Assembly (NCBI GenBank): GCA_013214355.1
Contig: JABSSL010000019.1
Span: forward strand, 142,991-206,990
DNA: 64,000 nt
Direction: 5' to 3'
Origin: Saprospiraceae bacterium
Lineage (GTDB): Bacteria > Bacteroidota > Bacteroidia > Chitinophagales > Saprospiraceae
The notes below the pieces were generated by a model, which was not told the origin of the DNA, searched no databases, and saw nothing but the letters and a program-made list of their open reading frames with translations. How positions within the stretch are numbered: position 1 is the stretch's first letter; every line of letters starts with the position of its first letter. The translations under genes and the position numbers were made by a program. Of the stretch, positions 27,579-36,213 are shown one piece after another.

Positions 27579-30128
27579 TTAATCCTTCATACTTAGGGCA
27601 TCTTCAATTCGACTCATACAGTCTTTTACATGGTATCCACTAAGATTATTGCCGTACTTTTTGGAGGCCTTCTTCAAGTCTCCATGCAATCGTAACAAGG
27701 TACCATGGGACATGGAAACGATATCTGTATACTTTGGATTCATGGACGGCCCAGTCACGCCCGCACCACCAAAGGAGAATCTAAAGCTACTACCTGCCTT
27801 TGGCTCTAGCATACTGATCATTTTTTCCAAGTACATTTTTTGTAGGTTACGACGATGAATTGTGATGGGACGATTTCCTGTCACTTCATTCCAAATGCCC
27901 TTGTACAAATCATCATACATTTCCTCCATGGTATAAACATCCCCTCCGCGAGATTCAGTTTCCATAATCCGTTGCAACCTAGAAACCGACATCAAGCTAT
28001 TCAAAGTTGATTCTTGTAATCTAGCTATAGCGGCCACTCCTTGATCAGGTCTTAATTTATTCAAGATATTCCGATCAAACATCCAGGTTGGTGTTGTGAA
28101 TAGGTGCCGATTCAGAAAGTTGACGGCACTTTTTTGCATAGCCTTAGGGGCTGCTTCATATACCACTTCCTCCTGGTCGTAGGTTTTTGGTGTTTCGAAC
28201 ACTCCTCCTACCCATTTGGTAACGTGACCAATATAGCGGCGGTATTGCCCCACAACTCCGTTATAAGTCTCTCTAGCCATTTCGTAGGTTTTGGCATCTT
28301 CCTCTGTCCACTCTAAGATATTAGGAATAATTCGCTGAAGGTTTTTGATACCATATTCAGAAGCCTCCATAGAGTTATCGCCTACATCTTCGGATTGTGC
28401 TCTAGGATCATAGACATTCGTTTCCGTAAGGAATAACAGTCGCTTATTGCCAGCAGCTTTTTCCTTGTACCACATATTAAGGATCGTGCGATCTTCATAC
28501 TCATCTTTGGAATTGTAGATCGGCTTGTAGTTCCATTCGATGGCCCATTTGTCATAATCCCCCACTCTTGGGAATAAATTCTTCACACCATCTTCTGGCT
28601 GAGCCACATAATTAAAGCGAGCGTAGTCCATGATGGAAGAGGTGTGTCCATGTTTGGCCATAAAATCAGGATCGCGCAGCTTCTCTACTGGAGTAGCATT
28701 ACTTGATCCGAAGTTGTGTCGAAGGCCAATGGTATGTCCCACTTCGTGTGCAGCGACAAATCGAATCAGTTGTCCCATCAATTCGTCATCATAGACATTT
28801 GGACGGGCCTTGGGATCGTTTGGCGCAGCTTGGATCGTGTACCAGCGCTTCAGGAGCATCATAACATTGTGATACCAGCCAATATGACTCTCCAAAATCT
28901 CTCCAGAACGTGGATCATGTACATTAGGACCGTAGGCGTTCTGAATATTTGAAGCAAAGTATCGCACAACTGAGAATCTTGCGTCTTCCAGACTCATATT
29001 TGGATCATTCTCGGGCCAATCCTTGGCTTGGATCGCATTTTTCCACCCTGCTTGTTCAAAAGCCACTTGCCAATCCTCCACTCCTTGCTTGAGATAAGAA
29101 CGCCACTTCATTGGAGTAGCAGGATCAATATAAAATACGATCGGCTTAGCTGGTTCAATGAGCTCTCCATTTTGTTGTCGACGAATATCAGCATCATTCT
29201 TAGCCTCTAAGCGCCAACGAACAGCAAAGGATTCCGTTTTAGCTCTCTGGCCTTCACCATCGAAAATCGTGTAACGGTTCGAGAAAATACCTACTCGAGG
29301 ATCATAGAACCTACGGCGCATTGGCGTCTCTGGTAATAAAATCATCGAAGTGTTCAATTCGAAGGTCACAGCTCCAGAAGCCACACCGGCCGCTAGATCT
29401 ATCGTCCTAGATCGCCCGGTGGACCCAGGTCGAGGAGGAGTAGGAGGTGTGACGGAATAAGTCTTCACACTACGGACTTCGACATTGATGGGAAAAGCCT
29501 TAATGCTTTCTATGTAAGAGCGATCTTTTTGAATCGCTTTCATTTTATAGCGACTCTTTGTACGCGTAGAGATATCAAAAGCTTGATTGGGTCGATCAAA
29601 AAATGGTCCAACTTCAATCAAGACCGAAGTGTCTTTACGCTCCGCTTTGATATCGAAAGAAGCAGCAATTGGATTTACATTGGAATTCTGAACGGCTTGA
29701 TAGATAGGTTCCAGACTATCCGCTACATTTATATAGCTAATGATTCGAATAAAGACATTCTTTTTGGGACCTTTTTCAAATTGGAATACTTGCCGGTTGG
29801 CTTGCTCCCCACCATAACCCGCTCCAGTGGGGGTTTTGGACATACGCGTGATGGCCATGATGTCCCTTCCAAATAGTGATTCGGGGATCTCAAAGTATCT
29901 CTTATCCCCAACTTTGTGCACATGAAGCATGCCTTCCATTGTTTCGGCATCCTTGGTAATGATATCTTGGAAGGTCTTTGGTTTCTCTTTCTTCTTGTCA
30001 TCTCCACCTTTCTCTCCTTTGGGTCCTCGAGGTCCTGGCTGGGCTAAGGCAAGGACAGGTATTAGAAATAACAAAAATAAATAGGTCAAGGCCTGGTACG
30101 ACCTTGTAGGTAGATAAACTTTTTTCAT
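27579..30128 (-). CDS. zinc-dependent metalloprotease (DUF5117/DUF5118 family)
   Basis: 849 residues from the ATG at 30126-30128. The signal peptide is about 1-29. A short Gly-rich, collagen-like stretch follows (GPRGPKGEKG), then a Lys-rich linker. DUF5118 and DUF5117 domains fill the N-terminal half. The catalytic motif HEVGHTIGLRH gives His461, His465 and His471 with Glu462, a metzincin-type site, and SIMDYARFNY provides the Met-turn. Secreted or periplasmic peptidase; substrates unknown. It is monocistronic and convergent with DUF2147. Confidence 0.94.
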   Translation of the reverse strand: MKKVYLPTRSYQALTYLFLLFLIPVLALAQPGPRGPKGEKGGDDKKKEKPKTFQDIITKDAETMEGMLHVHKVGDKRYFEIPESLFGRDIMAITRMSKTPTGAGYGGEQANRQVFQFEKGPKKNVFIRIISYINVADSLEPIYQAVQNSNVNPIAASFDIKAERKDTSVLIEVGPFFDRPNQAFDISTRTKSRYKMKAIQKDRSYIESIKAFPINVEVRSVKTYSVTPPTPPRPGSTGRSRTIDLAAGVASGAVTFELNTSMILLPETPMRRRFYDPRVGIFSNRYTIFDGEGQRAKTESFAVRWRLEAKNDADIRRQQNGELIEPAKPIVFYIDPATPMKWRSYLKQGVEDWQVAFEQAGWKNAIQAKDWPENDPNMSLEDARFSVVRYFASNIQNAYGPNVHDPRSGEILESHIGWYHNVMMLLKRWYTIQAAPNDPKARPNVYDDELMGQLIRFVAAHEVGHTIGLRHNFGSSNATPVEKLRDPDFMAKHGHTSSIMDYARFNYVAQPEDGVKNLFPRVGDYDKWAIEWNYKPIYNSKDEYEDRTILNMWYKEKAAGNKRLLFLTETNVYDPRAQSEDVGDNSMEASEYGIKNLQRIIPNILEWTEEDAKTYEMARETYNGVVGQYRRYIGHVTKWVGGVFETPKTYDQEEVVYEAAPKAMQKSAVNFLNRHLFTTPTWMFDRNILNKLRPDQGVAAIARLQESTLNSLMSVSRLQRIMETESRGGDVYTMEEMYDDLYKGIWNEVTGNRPITIHRRNLQKMYLEKMISMLEPKAGSSFRFSFGGAGVTGPSMNPKYTDIVSMSHGTLLRLHGDLKKASKKYGNNLSGYHVKDCMSRIEDALSMKD

Positions 30129-30303
30129 ACTAGCAGATTTGGTCAACGATTATGCAATCACAACTCCTAAAAGAGTAATTTTGTTTAGGACGGCAAACTT
30201 AAAGGTTTTTTGACCAGTGATCTTACACTAGGCTCAGAATTAGCAGGATTAGAAAAATCTAAAGAGTTGTTGGTAAAATCTTGGCATTTCTTTCTAGAGC
30301 TTT

Positions 30304-30954
30304 TTAGTCTAACAGCTCAATCTTATTTCGACCTAAACGTACCTTTCCCTGCTTTTCAAGTTGCTTGAGTAAACGGGATATAGCTTCTCGAGAGGCATTT
30401 AGGTCGTAGGCAATAGCTTGATGAGTGGTGGAAAGGACAGGGTTAGTGTTGACTTGAACTTTTTGCCTCAAATATTCCAGTAGTCTCTCATCCATTTTCT
30501 TGAAAGCAATACTATCGATGGTCTTAATCAAGTCGCGCATGCGTTGATCATAGGATCGCATGACAAAATTCTTCCAGCTTTGGTATTTCCTCATCCATTC
30601 ATCAACGTACTGGATCGGAATGCCAATCATACTAACATCCTCCTCCGCTACCGTACGAATATCACTTTGCTTGTTCATCATACAGCAAGAAAATGACATG
30701 GAACAAGTCTGTCCGGCCTCCAAGAAGTATAGAAGTAATTCATTACCCTCCTCGTCTTCCCGTTGCACCTTTATACTACCGCTCAACAGTAGTGGGACTA
30801 ATTTGATGTATCCACCATAATCTTGGATCACCTGTCCCGCTTTAAAATGGTAAAGTTTGCCCACAGACATGATCTCTTCTTGCAAAGCTTTTTCCGCTAA
30901 AACAGGAAAATGGCGCTGGACCAGGCGTAAAATATCTAGTTCAGTAGCATTCAT
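30304..30954 (-). CDS. Crp/Fnr family transcriptional regulator
   Basis: 216 residues. An N-terminal cyclic-nucleotide-binding-like beta-roll (about 20-125) carries the unusual Cys pattern CSMSFSCCM (Cys84, Cys90, Cys91). A dimer helix follows, then a winged helix-turn-helix: THQAIAYDLNASREAISRLL. The residues that bind cAMP in E. coli Crp are not obvious. The Cys group suggests redox, metal or persulfide sensing, which is inference. It shares an ATGA stop/start overlap with the 56-residue gene upstream. Confidence 0.93.
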   Translation of the reverse strand: MNATELDILRLVQRHFPVLAEKALQEEIMSVGKLYHFKAGQVIQDYGGYIKLVPLLLSGSIKVQREDEEGNELLLYFLEAGQTCSMSFSCCMMNKQSDIRTVAEEDVSMIGIPIQYVDEWMRKYQSWKNFVMRSYDQRMRDLIKTIDSIAFKKMDERLLEYLRQKVQVNTNPVLSTTHQAIAYDLNASREAISRLLKQLEKQGKVRLGRNKIELLD

Positions 30955-31121
30955 TCTTCGGCTAGCTTTTCTTCGATGGAGGCCAATCGTTTTTCAATTT
31001 GGAGAAGCTTCTCCAGAATTAAAACATGCGTCTTTTTAGCATCAATACCTACCGGGCTAGTATCGCTATGAATCGCTTTCGCAATAGCCTCAAAGTTTTC
31101 TTTTTCTATATTGAGATCCAT
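30951..31121 (-). CDS. small helical protein coupled to the Crp/Fnr regulator
   Basis: 56 residues, starting at the ATG 31119-31121: MDLNIEKENFEAIAKAIHSD, then SPVGIDAKKTHVLILEKLL and a Glu/Lys-rich helix (QIEKRLASIEEKLAEE). It is predicted almost entirely helical, with a C-terminal coiled coil suited to self-association. Its TGA overlaps the Crp/Fnr ATG (ATGA), so both are translated together. This coupling and the regular coding pattern make it a real gene. It may be a partner that tunes the regulator; no family is recognised. Confidence 0.75.
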   Translation of the reverse strand: MDLNIEKENFEAIAKAIHSDTSPVGIDAKKTHVLILEKLLQIEKRLASIEEKLAEE

Positions 31122-31125
31122 AATT

Positions 31126-31139
31126 TAGATTTAAATCTA
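31126..31139. promoter_or_regulatory. 14-bp perfect palindrome before the Crp/Fnr operon
   Basis: TAGATTTAAATCTA is an exact palindrome located 5-18 bases upstream of the start at 31121. It is a candidate operator, perhaps for autoregulation. AT-rich palindromes of this size can occur by chance. Confidence 0.35.
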
Positions 31140-31156
31140 CTGAGCGCAATGATAAA

Positions 31157-31195
31157 AATAGCTGAAACAAACAGTATCTGTTTATTTCAGCTATT
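31157..31195 (-). terminator. terminator after the ArsR gene
   Basis: Read on the minus strand, 31195-31178 (AATAGCTGAAATAAACAG) pairs with 31174-31157 over 18 positions with one mismatch and a 3-base loop. A run of five T residues follows. A second hairpin at 31201-31221 (ATCACACCC / GGGTGTGAT) lies just upstream. It would end the ArsR transcript. Confidence 0.8.
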
Positions 31196-31200
31196 CGTGC

Positions 31201-31221
31201 ATCACACCCGAGGGGTGTGAT
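31201..31221. repeat. 9-bp hairpin next to the ArsR terminator
   Basis: ATCACACCC (31201-31209) and GGGTGTGAT (31213-31221) form a perfect stem around GAG. It may be a second termination signal or an operator; no T run follows it. Confidence 0.55.
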
Positions 31222-31291
31222 AGCTATTAGATAAGGTAATATTAGGAAAGTCGGTATCGGAATCCAGAATCGAACATCCACCTTGTTTTCC

Positions 31292-31606
31292 TTACATATT
31301 ACACTGGCAGTTTTCCAAGCATTCAATAATCAGGGAAACATCTCTTTCTTTCAGGGAATACATCATACTTCTCCCTTCGCGCTTAACACTTAGTATTCCC
31401 TTCAGTCTCATGTTTTGAAGATGATGAGAAGTCAAGGACTGTTCACTGCCAGTCCGCTCACAGATCTCCTTCACAGAGAGCTTCGGATACTGTTCCAGTA
31501 AGTGAATAATGGCTAAGCGAGTGGGATGGGCGACCGTTTTCAAGATGTAGGCAATTCGCTCTAACTTCTCTACTAATTCCCCTTGAATCACATTATTTGA
31601 ATCCAT
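31292..31606 (-). CDS. ArsR family transcriptional regulator
   Basis: A 104-residue winged-helix repressor. The recognition region is LSVKEICERTGSEQSLTSHH followed by LQNMRLKGILSVKREGRSMMYSL. A Cys-rich C-terminus (ECLENCQCNM) holds three cysteines that could bind a metal or form a persulfide-sensing site. The usual ELCVCD metal motif in helix 3 is absent. It lies 54 bases after the zinc-dehydrogenase gene on the same strand, but a palindrome in that gap suggests its own promoter. No target gene is evident. Confidence 0.92.
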   Translation of the reverse strand: MDSNNVIQGELVEKLERIAYILKTVAHPTRLAIIHLLEQYPKLSVKEICERTGSEQSLTSHHLQNMRLKGILSVKREGRSMMYSLKERDVSLIIECLENCQCNM

Positions 31607-31618
31607 GACTTAAAGGTA

Positions 31619-31632
31619 TGAACATATTTTCA
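31619..31632. promoter_or_regulatory. candidate ArsR operator
   Basis: TGAACATATTTTCA is an imperfect palindrome (12 of 14 positions symmetric) beginning 13 bases upstream of the ArsR start. This is a typical place for autoregulation by an ArsR-type repressor. Confidence 0.35.
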
Positions 31633-31660
31633 CAATAACAAAGGAGCATGTCTGCTAGCT

Positions 31661-32677
31661 CTATAATTCGAGCATGGCTTTGATCACGCCTGTTTCCGGT
31701 TTTAACCAGTCTTCAAAATGTTGGGGCATGTCTAGAAAGGGAACAGTATGGGTTACAAAAGAGTTTACCGGAAACTTCTTTTGATTGAGTTTGTCCATCA
31801 CGTAATCGAAATCCTGACGAGTTGCATTTCGGCTACACAAGAGCGTTGTTTCTTTGGCATGAATGGCTGGATGTCGGTAGTTGAGTTCTCCCTTATACAA
31901 ACCTACAAGTACAAACTTACCTCCATGCGACATATAATCAACTCCACTTTCCAAGGCTCTTTTATTTCCAGTTGCATCAAAAACCACTTGAGCCATATCT
32001 CCGTCTGTCATCGCTTCGATTTGCGCTTGCGCATTACCTTGTAGGACATTCACGGTATCCGAAATCCCAAGGTTCTTCTGGACAAATTCCAGGCGGCTAT
32101 CCTGCACATCTAAGGCAATGACCCTTGCCCCCTCCATCTTAGCAAATGCCATGACGCCAATTCCAATTGGGCCACATCCCATGACCACGACAGTATCCTT
32201 ATCTGTCAACTGTGACCGTCGTATGGCATGCGCACTGATCGCCAGAGGTTCTAGAATGGCGATTTCTGCCCATTCTAAATGATTAGCAGACAAGAGCAAA
32301 TCTTCTGAGAGTACTATTCGTTCTTGCATACCTCCATCGCTATGCACACCAAGCACTTGAATGGATGTACAGCAGTTTGGCTTGCCTCTCCGGCAGGCGA
32401 TACATACCCCACAACTTATATAGGGCATAATACCAACACGGTCTCCAGCTTTAAATGCGGTTACCTCCGGACCTACCCTTAGGACCGAGCCGGCCAATTC
32501 ATGTCCCAAGATCCGAGGGTATTCAAAAAAAGGTTGATTTCCTTGGAACGCATGCAAATCGGTCCCACAAATACCAATCCTCTTCATTTGAATTAATACT
32601 TGTTTGCCCGCTAAAGTTGGTTCTGATTTTTCTTTAATGAGAAACTGACCGGGTTCCTCGCAGACGATATATTTCAT
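31661..32677 (-). CDS. zinc-binding alcohol dehydrogenase, probable L-galactonate 5-dehydrogenase
   Basis: 338 residues of the medium-chain dehydrogenase family. The catalytic zinc site is GICGTDLHAF with GHELAG. The structural zinc site has four Cys (CGVCIACRRGKPNC). The NAD site is VVMGCGPIGIGVMAFA. It resembles L-galactonate/L-idonate/threonine-type dehydrogenases. Its position, divergent from a LacI gene with UxaA, UxaB and a lactonase behind it, suggests oxidation of L-galactonate to D-tagaturonate. Specificity is inferred from context. Confidence 0.85.
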   Translation of the reverse strand: MKYIVCEEPGQFLIKEKSEPTLAGKQVLIQMKRIGICGTDLHAFQGNQPFFEYPRILGHELAGSVLRVGPEVTAFKAGDRVGIMPYISCGVCIACRRGKPNCCTSIQVLGVHSDGGMQERIVLSEDLLLSANHLEWAEIAILEPLAISAHAIRRSQLTDKDTVVVMGCGPIGIGVMAFAKMEGARVIALDVQDSRLEFVQKNLGISDTVNVLQGNAQAQIEAMTDGDMAQVVFDATGNKRALESGVDYMSHGGKFVLVGLYKGELNYRHPAIHAKETTLLCSRNATRQDFDYVMDKLNQKKFPVNSFVTHTVPFLDMPQHFEDWLKPETGVIKAMLEL

Positions 32678-32724
32678 CTAAATTGCTTCAAAAAATTTGA
32701 TAATAAGAGTAAAGAAGATATTTT

Positions 32725-32742
32725 TGTTCAATCGATTGAACA
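32725..32742. promoter_or_regulatory. LacI-family operator
   Basis: TGTTCAATCGATTGAACA is an 18-bp perfect palindrome with the central CG expected for LacI/PurR-type repressors. It sits in the 86-base gap between the divergent zinc dehydrogenase and the LacI gene, so it can control both arms. Confidence 0.85.
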
Positions 32743-32763
32743 GACAGCCAAAGATAGCCTAAT

Positions 32764-33786
32764 TTGAAGAATAAAAAAACGACCATCAGTGATATTGCCA
32801 AGGCCTTGAATTTATCTCCCTCTGCTGTCTCCAAAGCCCTCAACCATCATCCTCGGATAAGTAAGGCAACCAAAGAGGCAGTACAGCGGATGGCTGCTGA
32901 ACTGCAGTATGAACCCAATCATTTAGCTGCGGCTTTGCGAAAAGGCAAGAGTCATTTAATTGGCATCATCGTCCCTGCTATTGATATTAATTTTTTTGCC
33001 AGCGTCGTGAAAGGTATTGAATCTATTATCAATCAGGAAGGCTATAACGCCATTATCACCCAGTCCGATGATCTAGCCGAGAAAGAAATTCGAAATATCG
33101 ATGCGCTCCTCAACACACAGGTGGATGGCATCATCTGCTCACTGGCCAATACCACGAGCGAATACGATCATCTGGAGAAGATTATGTCGAAAGAAGTGCC
33201 CTTAGTATTATTTGATCGAACGCCTGGTCGAGCGGACATTAGCACTGTGGTGATTGATGACTATCAAGGAGCGGTCAGCGCAACCGAACATTTAGTGGAG
33301 GAAGGTTGTCAAACTATTTTGCATCTAGCTGGCCCACTAGAGACCCTACCCTATCGCTTGCGGGCGGAAGGCTATCAAGATGTATTGAAAAAGCACAATA
33401 TTCCCTTTCGGTCAGAATTGATCATGCCCAGCGGACTAACTCAAACAGATGGGATAAACTGCATTAAGAAAGCCCTTAATCTTAACCTAGCTATCGATGC
33501 CGTATTTGCTGCTAGTGATCATGCCGCTCTGGGGGCAATGCGAGAGCTGGCAGAACGGGGAATCAAAGTGCCAGAAGAAGTCGCAGTGGTAGGGTTCAGC
33601 AACGAAGGCTTTGGCCCATTTGTAGAGCCTAGTCTTAGTACGGTAGATCAACACGGAACACAGATGGGAGAATGGGCCGCCAAGCTCCTCTTGAAGCAAT
33701 GTGAAAATAAAGGGAAAAAGATCAAATATGAAAAGGTCGTTCTACCAACAGACCTGATCGTTAGATCATCATCCCGTAGGAAGTAA
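32764..33786 (+). CDS. LacI family transcriptional regulator
   Basis: 340 residues. The helix-turn-helix is TISDIAKALNLSPSAVSKAL, with the hinge helix EPNHLAAALRKGKS. A periplasmic-binding-protein-like sugar domain follows (LIGIIVPAIDINFFASVVKG). The start is a TTG at 32764-32766: an in-frame TAG lies three codons upstream, and the HTH begins almost at once. It is predicted to repress the sugar-acid genes on both sides through the 18-bp operator at 32725-32742. The effector is probably a pathway sugar or sugar acid. Confidence 0.94.
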   Translation: MKNKKTTISDIAKALNLSPSAVSKALNHHPRISKATKEAVQRMAAELQYEPNHLAAALRKGKSHLIGIIVPAIDINFFASVVKGIESIINQEGYNAIITQSDDLAEKEIRNIDALLNTQVDGIICSLANTTSEYDHLEKIMSKEVPLVLFDRTPGRADISTVVIDDYQGAVSATEHLVEEGCQTILHLAGPLETLPYRLRAEGYQDVLKKHNIPFRSELIMPSGLTQTDGINCIKKALNLNLAIDAVFAASDHAALGAMRELAERGIKVPEEVAVVGFSNEGFGPFVEPSLSTVDQHGTQMGEWAAKLLLKQCENKGKKIKYEKVVLPTDLIVRSSSRRK

Positions 33787-33832
33787 AGACACTACATAAA
33801 TAGCAATACATAAAACATTTATCGATTACATT

Positions 33833-34504
33833 ATGGCTAAGTACACAAGAATTGAGGTAGCGCAGACGATGGAAAAGATCGGTTTGGTGCCGCTCTTCTA
33901 CCATCCAGATATTGAACTAGGTAAAGAAGTCATCGCCGCTTGCTACCGTGGAGGAGCAAGGATCATAGAGTTCACCAATCGCGGCGATTTTGCACACGAG
34001 GTATTTGCCGCTTTGAATAAGTACGCCCTAGAGGAATTGCCAGGCTTGATCATGGGAGTAGGCTCGGTGGCAGATGCTGGGGCTGCTTCACTCTACATGC
34101 AGCTAGGAGCAAACTTAATCGTCACTCCAGTCTTCCGGGAAGATATAGCCCTGGTTTGCAATCGGAGAAAGGTGCTATGGTCTCCTGGCTGTGGGACATT
34201 AACAGAAATTGCAAAGGCAGAAGAGTTGGGATGTGAAATTGTAAAAGTATTTCCTGGGGGAACTTATGGTCCTGGCTTCGTCAAAGCCATCAAGGGACCG
34301 CACCCTTGGACCAGTATTATGCCAACAGGAGGCGTTTCTCCGACCGAGGAAAATCTAAAGGGCTGGATCGATGCCGGCGTTACCTGTGTAGGAATGGGAT
34401 CTAAATTGATTACCAAGGAAGCCCTAGCAACGCGAAATTTTGATCTAATTGAAGAAAAAACTCGTTCAGCGATAGAATTGATTCAAAGACTTAGAGCATC
34501 ATGA
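33833..34504 (+). CDS. eda: 2-keto-3-deoxy-6-phosphogluconate (KDPG) aldolase family
   Basis: 223 residues of the class I KDPG/KHG aldolase family. The general acid/base Glu46 is in IIEFTNR, and the Schiff-base Lys138 in EIVKVFPGG. SPGCGTLTEI and MPTGGVSP bind phosphate and pyruvate. It cleaves KDPG (or 2-keto-4-hydroxyglutarate) to pyruvate and an aldehyde. It is the first structural gene behind LacI, and its stop overlaps the UxaA start by four bases (ATGA). A KDG kinase is needed to make KDPG but is not in the window; the enzyme might act on an unphosphorylated substrate. Confidence 0.93.
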   Translation: MAKYTRIEVAQTMEKIGLVPLFYHPDIELGKEVIAACYRGGARIIEFTNRGDFAHEVFAALNKYALEELPGLIMGVGSVADAGAASLYMQLGANLIVTPVFREDIALVCNRRKVLWSPGCGTLTEIAKAEELGCEIVKVFPGGTYGPGFVKAIKGPHPWTSIMPTGGVSPTEENLKGWIDAGVTCVGMGSKLITKEALATRNFDLIEEKTRSAIELIQRLRAS

Positions 34505-36159
34505 CCAACTTACCTCCTTACCTCCAACTCCATGAACAAGACAATGTGCTGGTAGCTCGCTTGGACTTAAGTGAAGGCAGTCAGCTAGATTGGCAAGGGA
34601 ATCTAATTAGAATACAAGAAGATGTACCTGCTAAACACAAATTCACCATTGAAGCTTTAGCAGAAGGCGATCAAGTTATTATGTACGGTGTGCTAGTTGG
34701 CAAAACCACCAAAGCCATCCCGCAGGGCGGCCTAATCAGCACTGACAACTTAACCCATGCCACTAGATCCTACGAACAACGAGAAGCTAAGCTGGACTGG
34801 AACGCACCAGATGTCAGCCGATGGAAGGACAAACACTTCTTGGGCTATCACCGCAAAGATGGATCGGTGGGTACCGCCAACTACTGGATTGTGGCTCCCC
34901 TAGTCTTCTGTGAAAACCGTAACATTAAAGTGCTAGAAGCAGCCCTGGGCGAGGCGCTCGGATATCGTACTGAACGCTTGTTTACAGTGGACGTTCCTAG
35001 CTTGGTAAGCAAGTTTCAGGCGGGAGCCACGGCCGAGGAAATTAGGGATACACCGATCATTCAGACGGCCGAGGATCGGCTTCTAAATCGCCCCTTTCCC
35101 AATGTAGATGGCATCAAGTTTTTGACGCATCAAGGTGGATGCGGAGGTACGAGAGAAGATTCCGAAGCATTATGTCATTTGTTAGCTGGCTACATCACGC
35201 ATCCGAATGTAGCGGGGGCCACTATTTTGAGTCTAGGATGTCAAAATGCAGAAGATAGCTATTTGATGAAAGCTATTAAGCAACGAGATCCAGCTTTTGA
35301 TAAGCCGCTGGTTATGCTCGAACAGCAGCGCTCAAAAAGCGAAAGAGCTTTCATCGAAGAGGCCGTAAAATCAACCTTCATTGGTTTGATGAAAGCCAAT
35401 AGTTTAACCCGACAACCCGCTCCCCTCAGCAAGTTGACTTTAGGACTGGAATGCGGAGGATCAGATGGTTTTTCTGGCATCAGTGCCAATCCGGCCTTGG
35501 GCCATACCTCAGATTTATTGGTAGCCCTGGGTGGAAGTAGCATTCTGGCAGAGTTCCCAGAGCTTAATGGTGTGGAGCAAGAGTTGATCAATCGATGTGA
35601 AACGGAGGAAATCGCGAACAAGTTTGTAAACATTATGAGAACCTACAGTGAACGAGCGCAGGCAGTAGGTTCTGGCTTTGATTACAATCCTTCTCCAGGA
35701 AATATCCGTGATGGCCTCATTACGGATGCCATCAAATCAGCAGGGGCGGCTAAGAAGGGAGGTACTTCGCCTGTGCGCGACGTCTTAGACTACACGGAAC
35801 CAGCCGTCAAACCTGGACTTCACCTACTCTGTACACCGGGCAATGACGTAGAAAGCACTACCGGACTAGCTGCTTCGGGTGCAAACCTAATCGTCTTTAC
35901 CACTGGACTGGGTACACCCACTGGTAATCCCATTACGCCCGTTGTCAAGATGTCCACCAATAATGATTTGAATAAGCGGATGGGAGATATCATCGATATC
36001 AATGCAGGGACGATTATTTCTGGAGAAGATACGATTGAGTCTAAAGGAGAGGAACTATTAGATTACCTCATAGAGGTAGCGAGTGGACGTCAAACTCCAG
36101 CCGCAGTGAGACTCAAGCAGGATGATTTCATCCCATGGAAGAGAGGTATTTCTCTCTAA
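34501..36159 (+). CDS. uxaA: altronate dehydratase family protein
   Basis: 552 residues. An N-terminal SAF domain (about 1-100) and a C-terminal GD_AH dehydratase domain carry THQGGCGGTRED and LECGGSDGFSGISANPALGH, the iron-binding Cys regions of UxaA-type enzymes. The likely reaction is D-altronate to 2-keto-3-deoxy-D-gluconate plus water. Closely related proteins act on galactarate or other sugar acids, so specificity rests on the UxaB gene that follows 54 bases later. Translationally coupled to the aldolase by ATGA. Confidence 0.92.
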   Translation: MTNLPPYLQLHEQDNVLVARLDLSEGSQLDWQGNLIRIQEDVPAKHKFTIEALAEGDQVIMYGVLVGKTTKAIPQGGLISTDNLTHATRSYEQREAKLDWNAPDVSRWKDKHFLGYHRKDGSVGTANYWIVAPLVFCENRNIKVLEAALGEALGYRTERLFTVDVPSLVSKFQAGATAEEIRDTPIIQTAEDRLLNRPFPNVDGIKFLTHQGGCGGTREDSEALCHLLAGYITHPNVAGATILSLGCQNAEDSYLMKAIKQRDPAFDKPLVMLEQQRSKSERAFIEEAVKSTFIGLMKANSLTRQPAPLSKLTLGLECGGSDGFSGISANPALGHTSDLLVALGGSSILAEFPELNGVEQELINRCETEEIANKFVNIMRTYSERAQAVGSGFDYNPSPGNIRDGLITDAIKSAGAAKKGGTSPVRDVLDYTEPAVKPGLHLLCTPGNDVESTTGLAASGANLIVFTTGLGTPTGNPITPVVKMSTNNDLNKRMGDIIDINAGTIISGEDTIESKGEELLDYLIEVASGRQTPAAVRLKQDDFIPWKRGISL

Positions 36160-36213
36160 GAAACTGTTTTGAAAGGAGTCAATTACTCTTGATCTATAGA
36201 AAAACCAACACCT

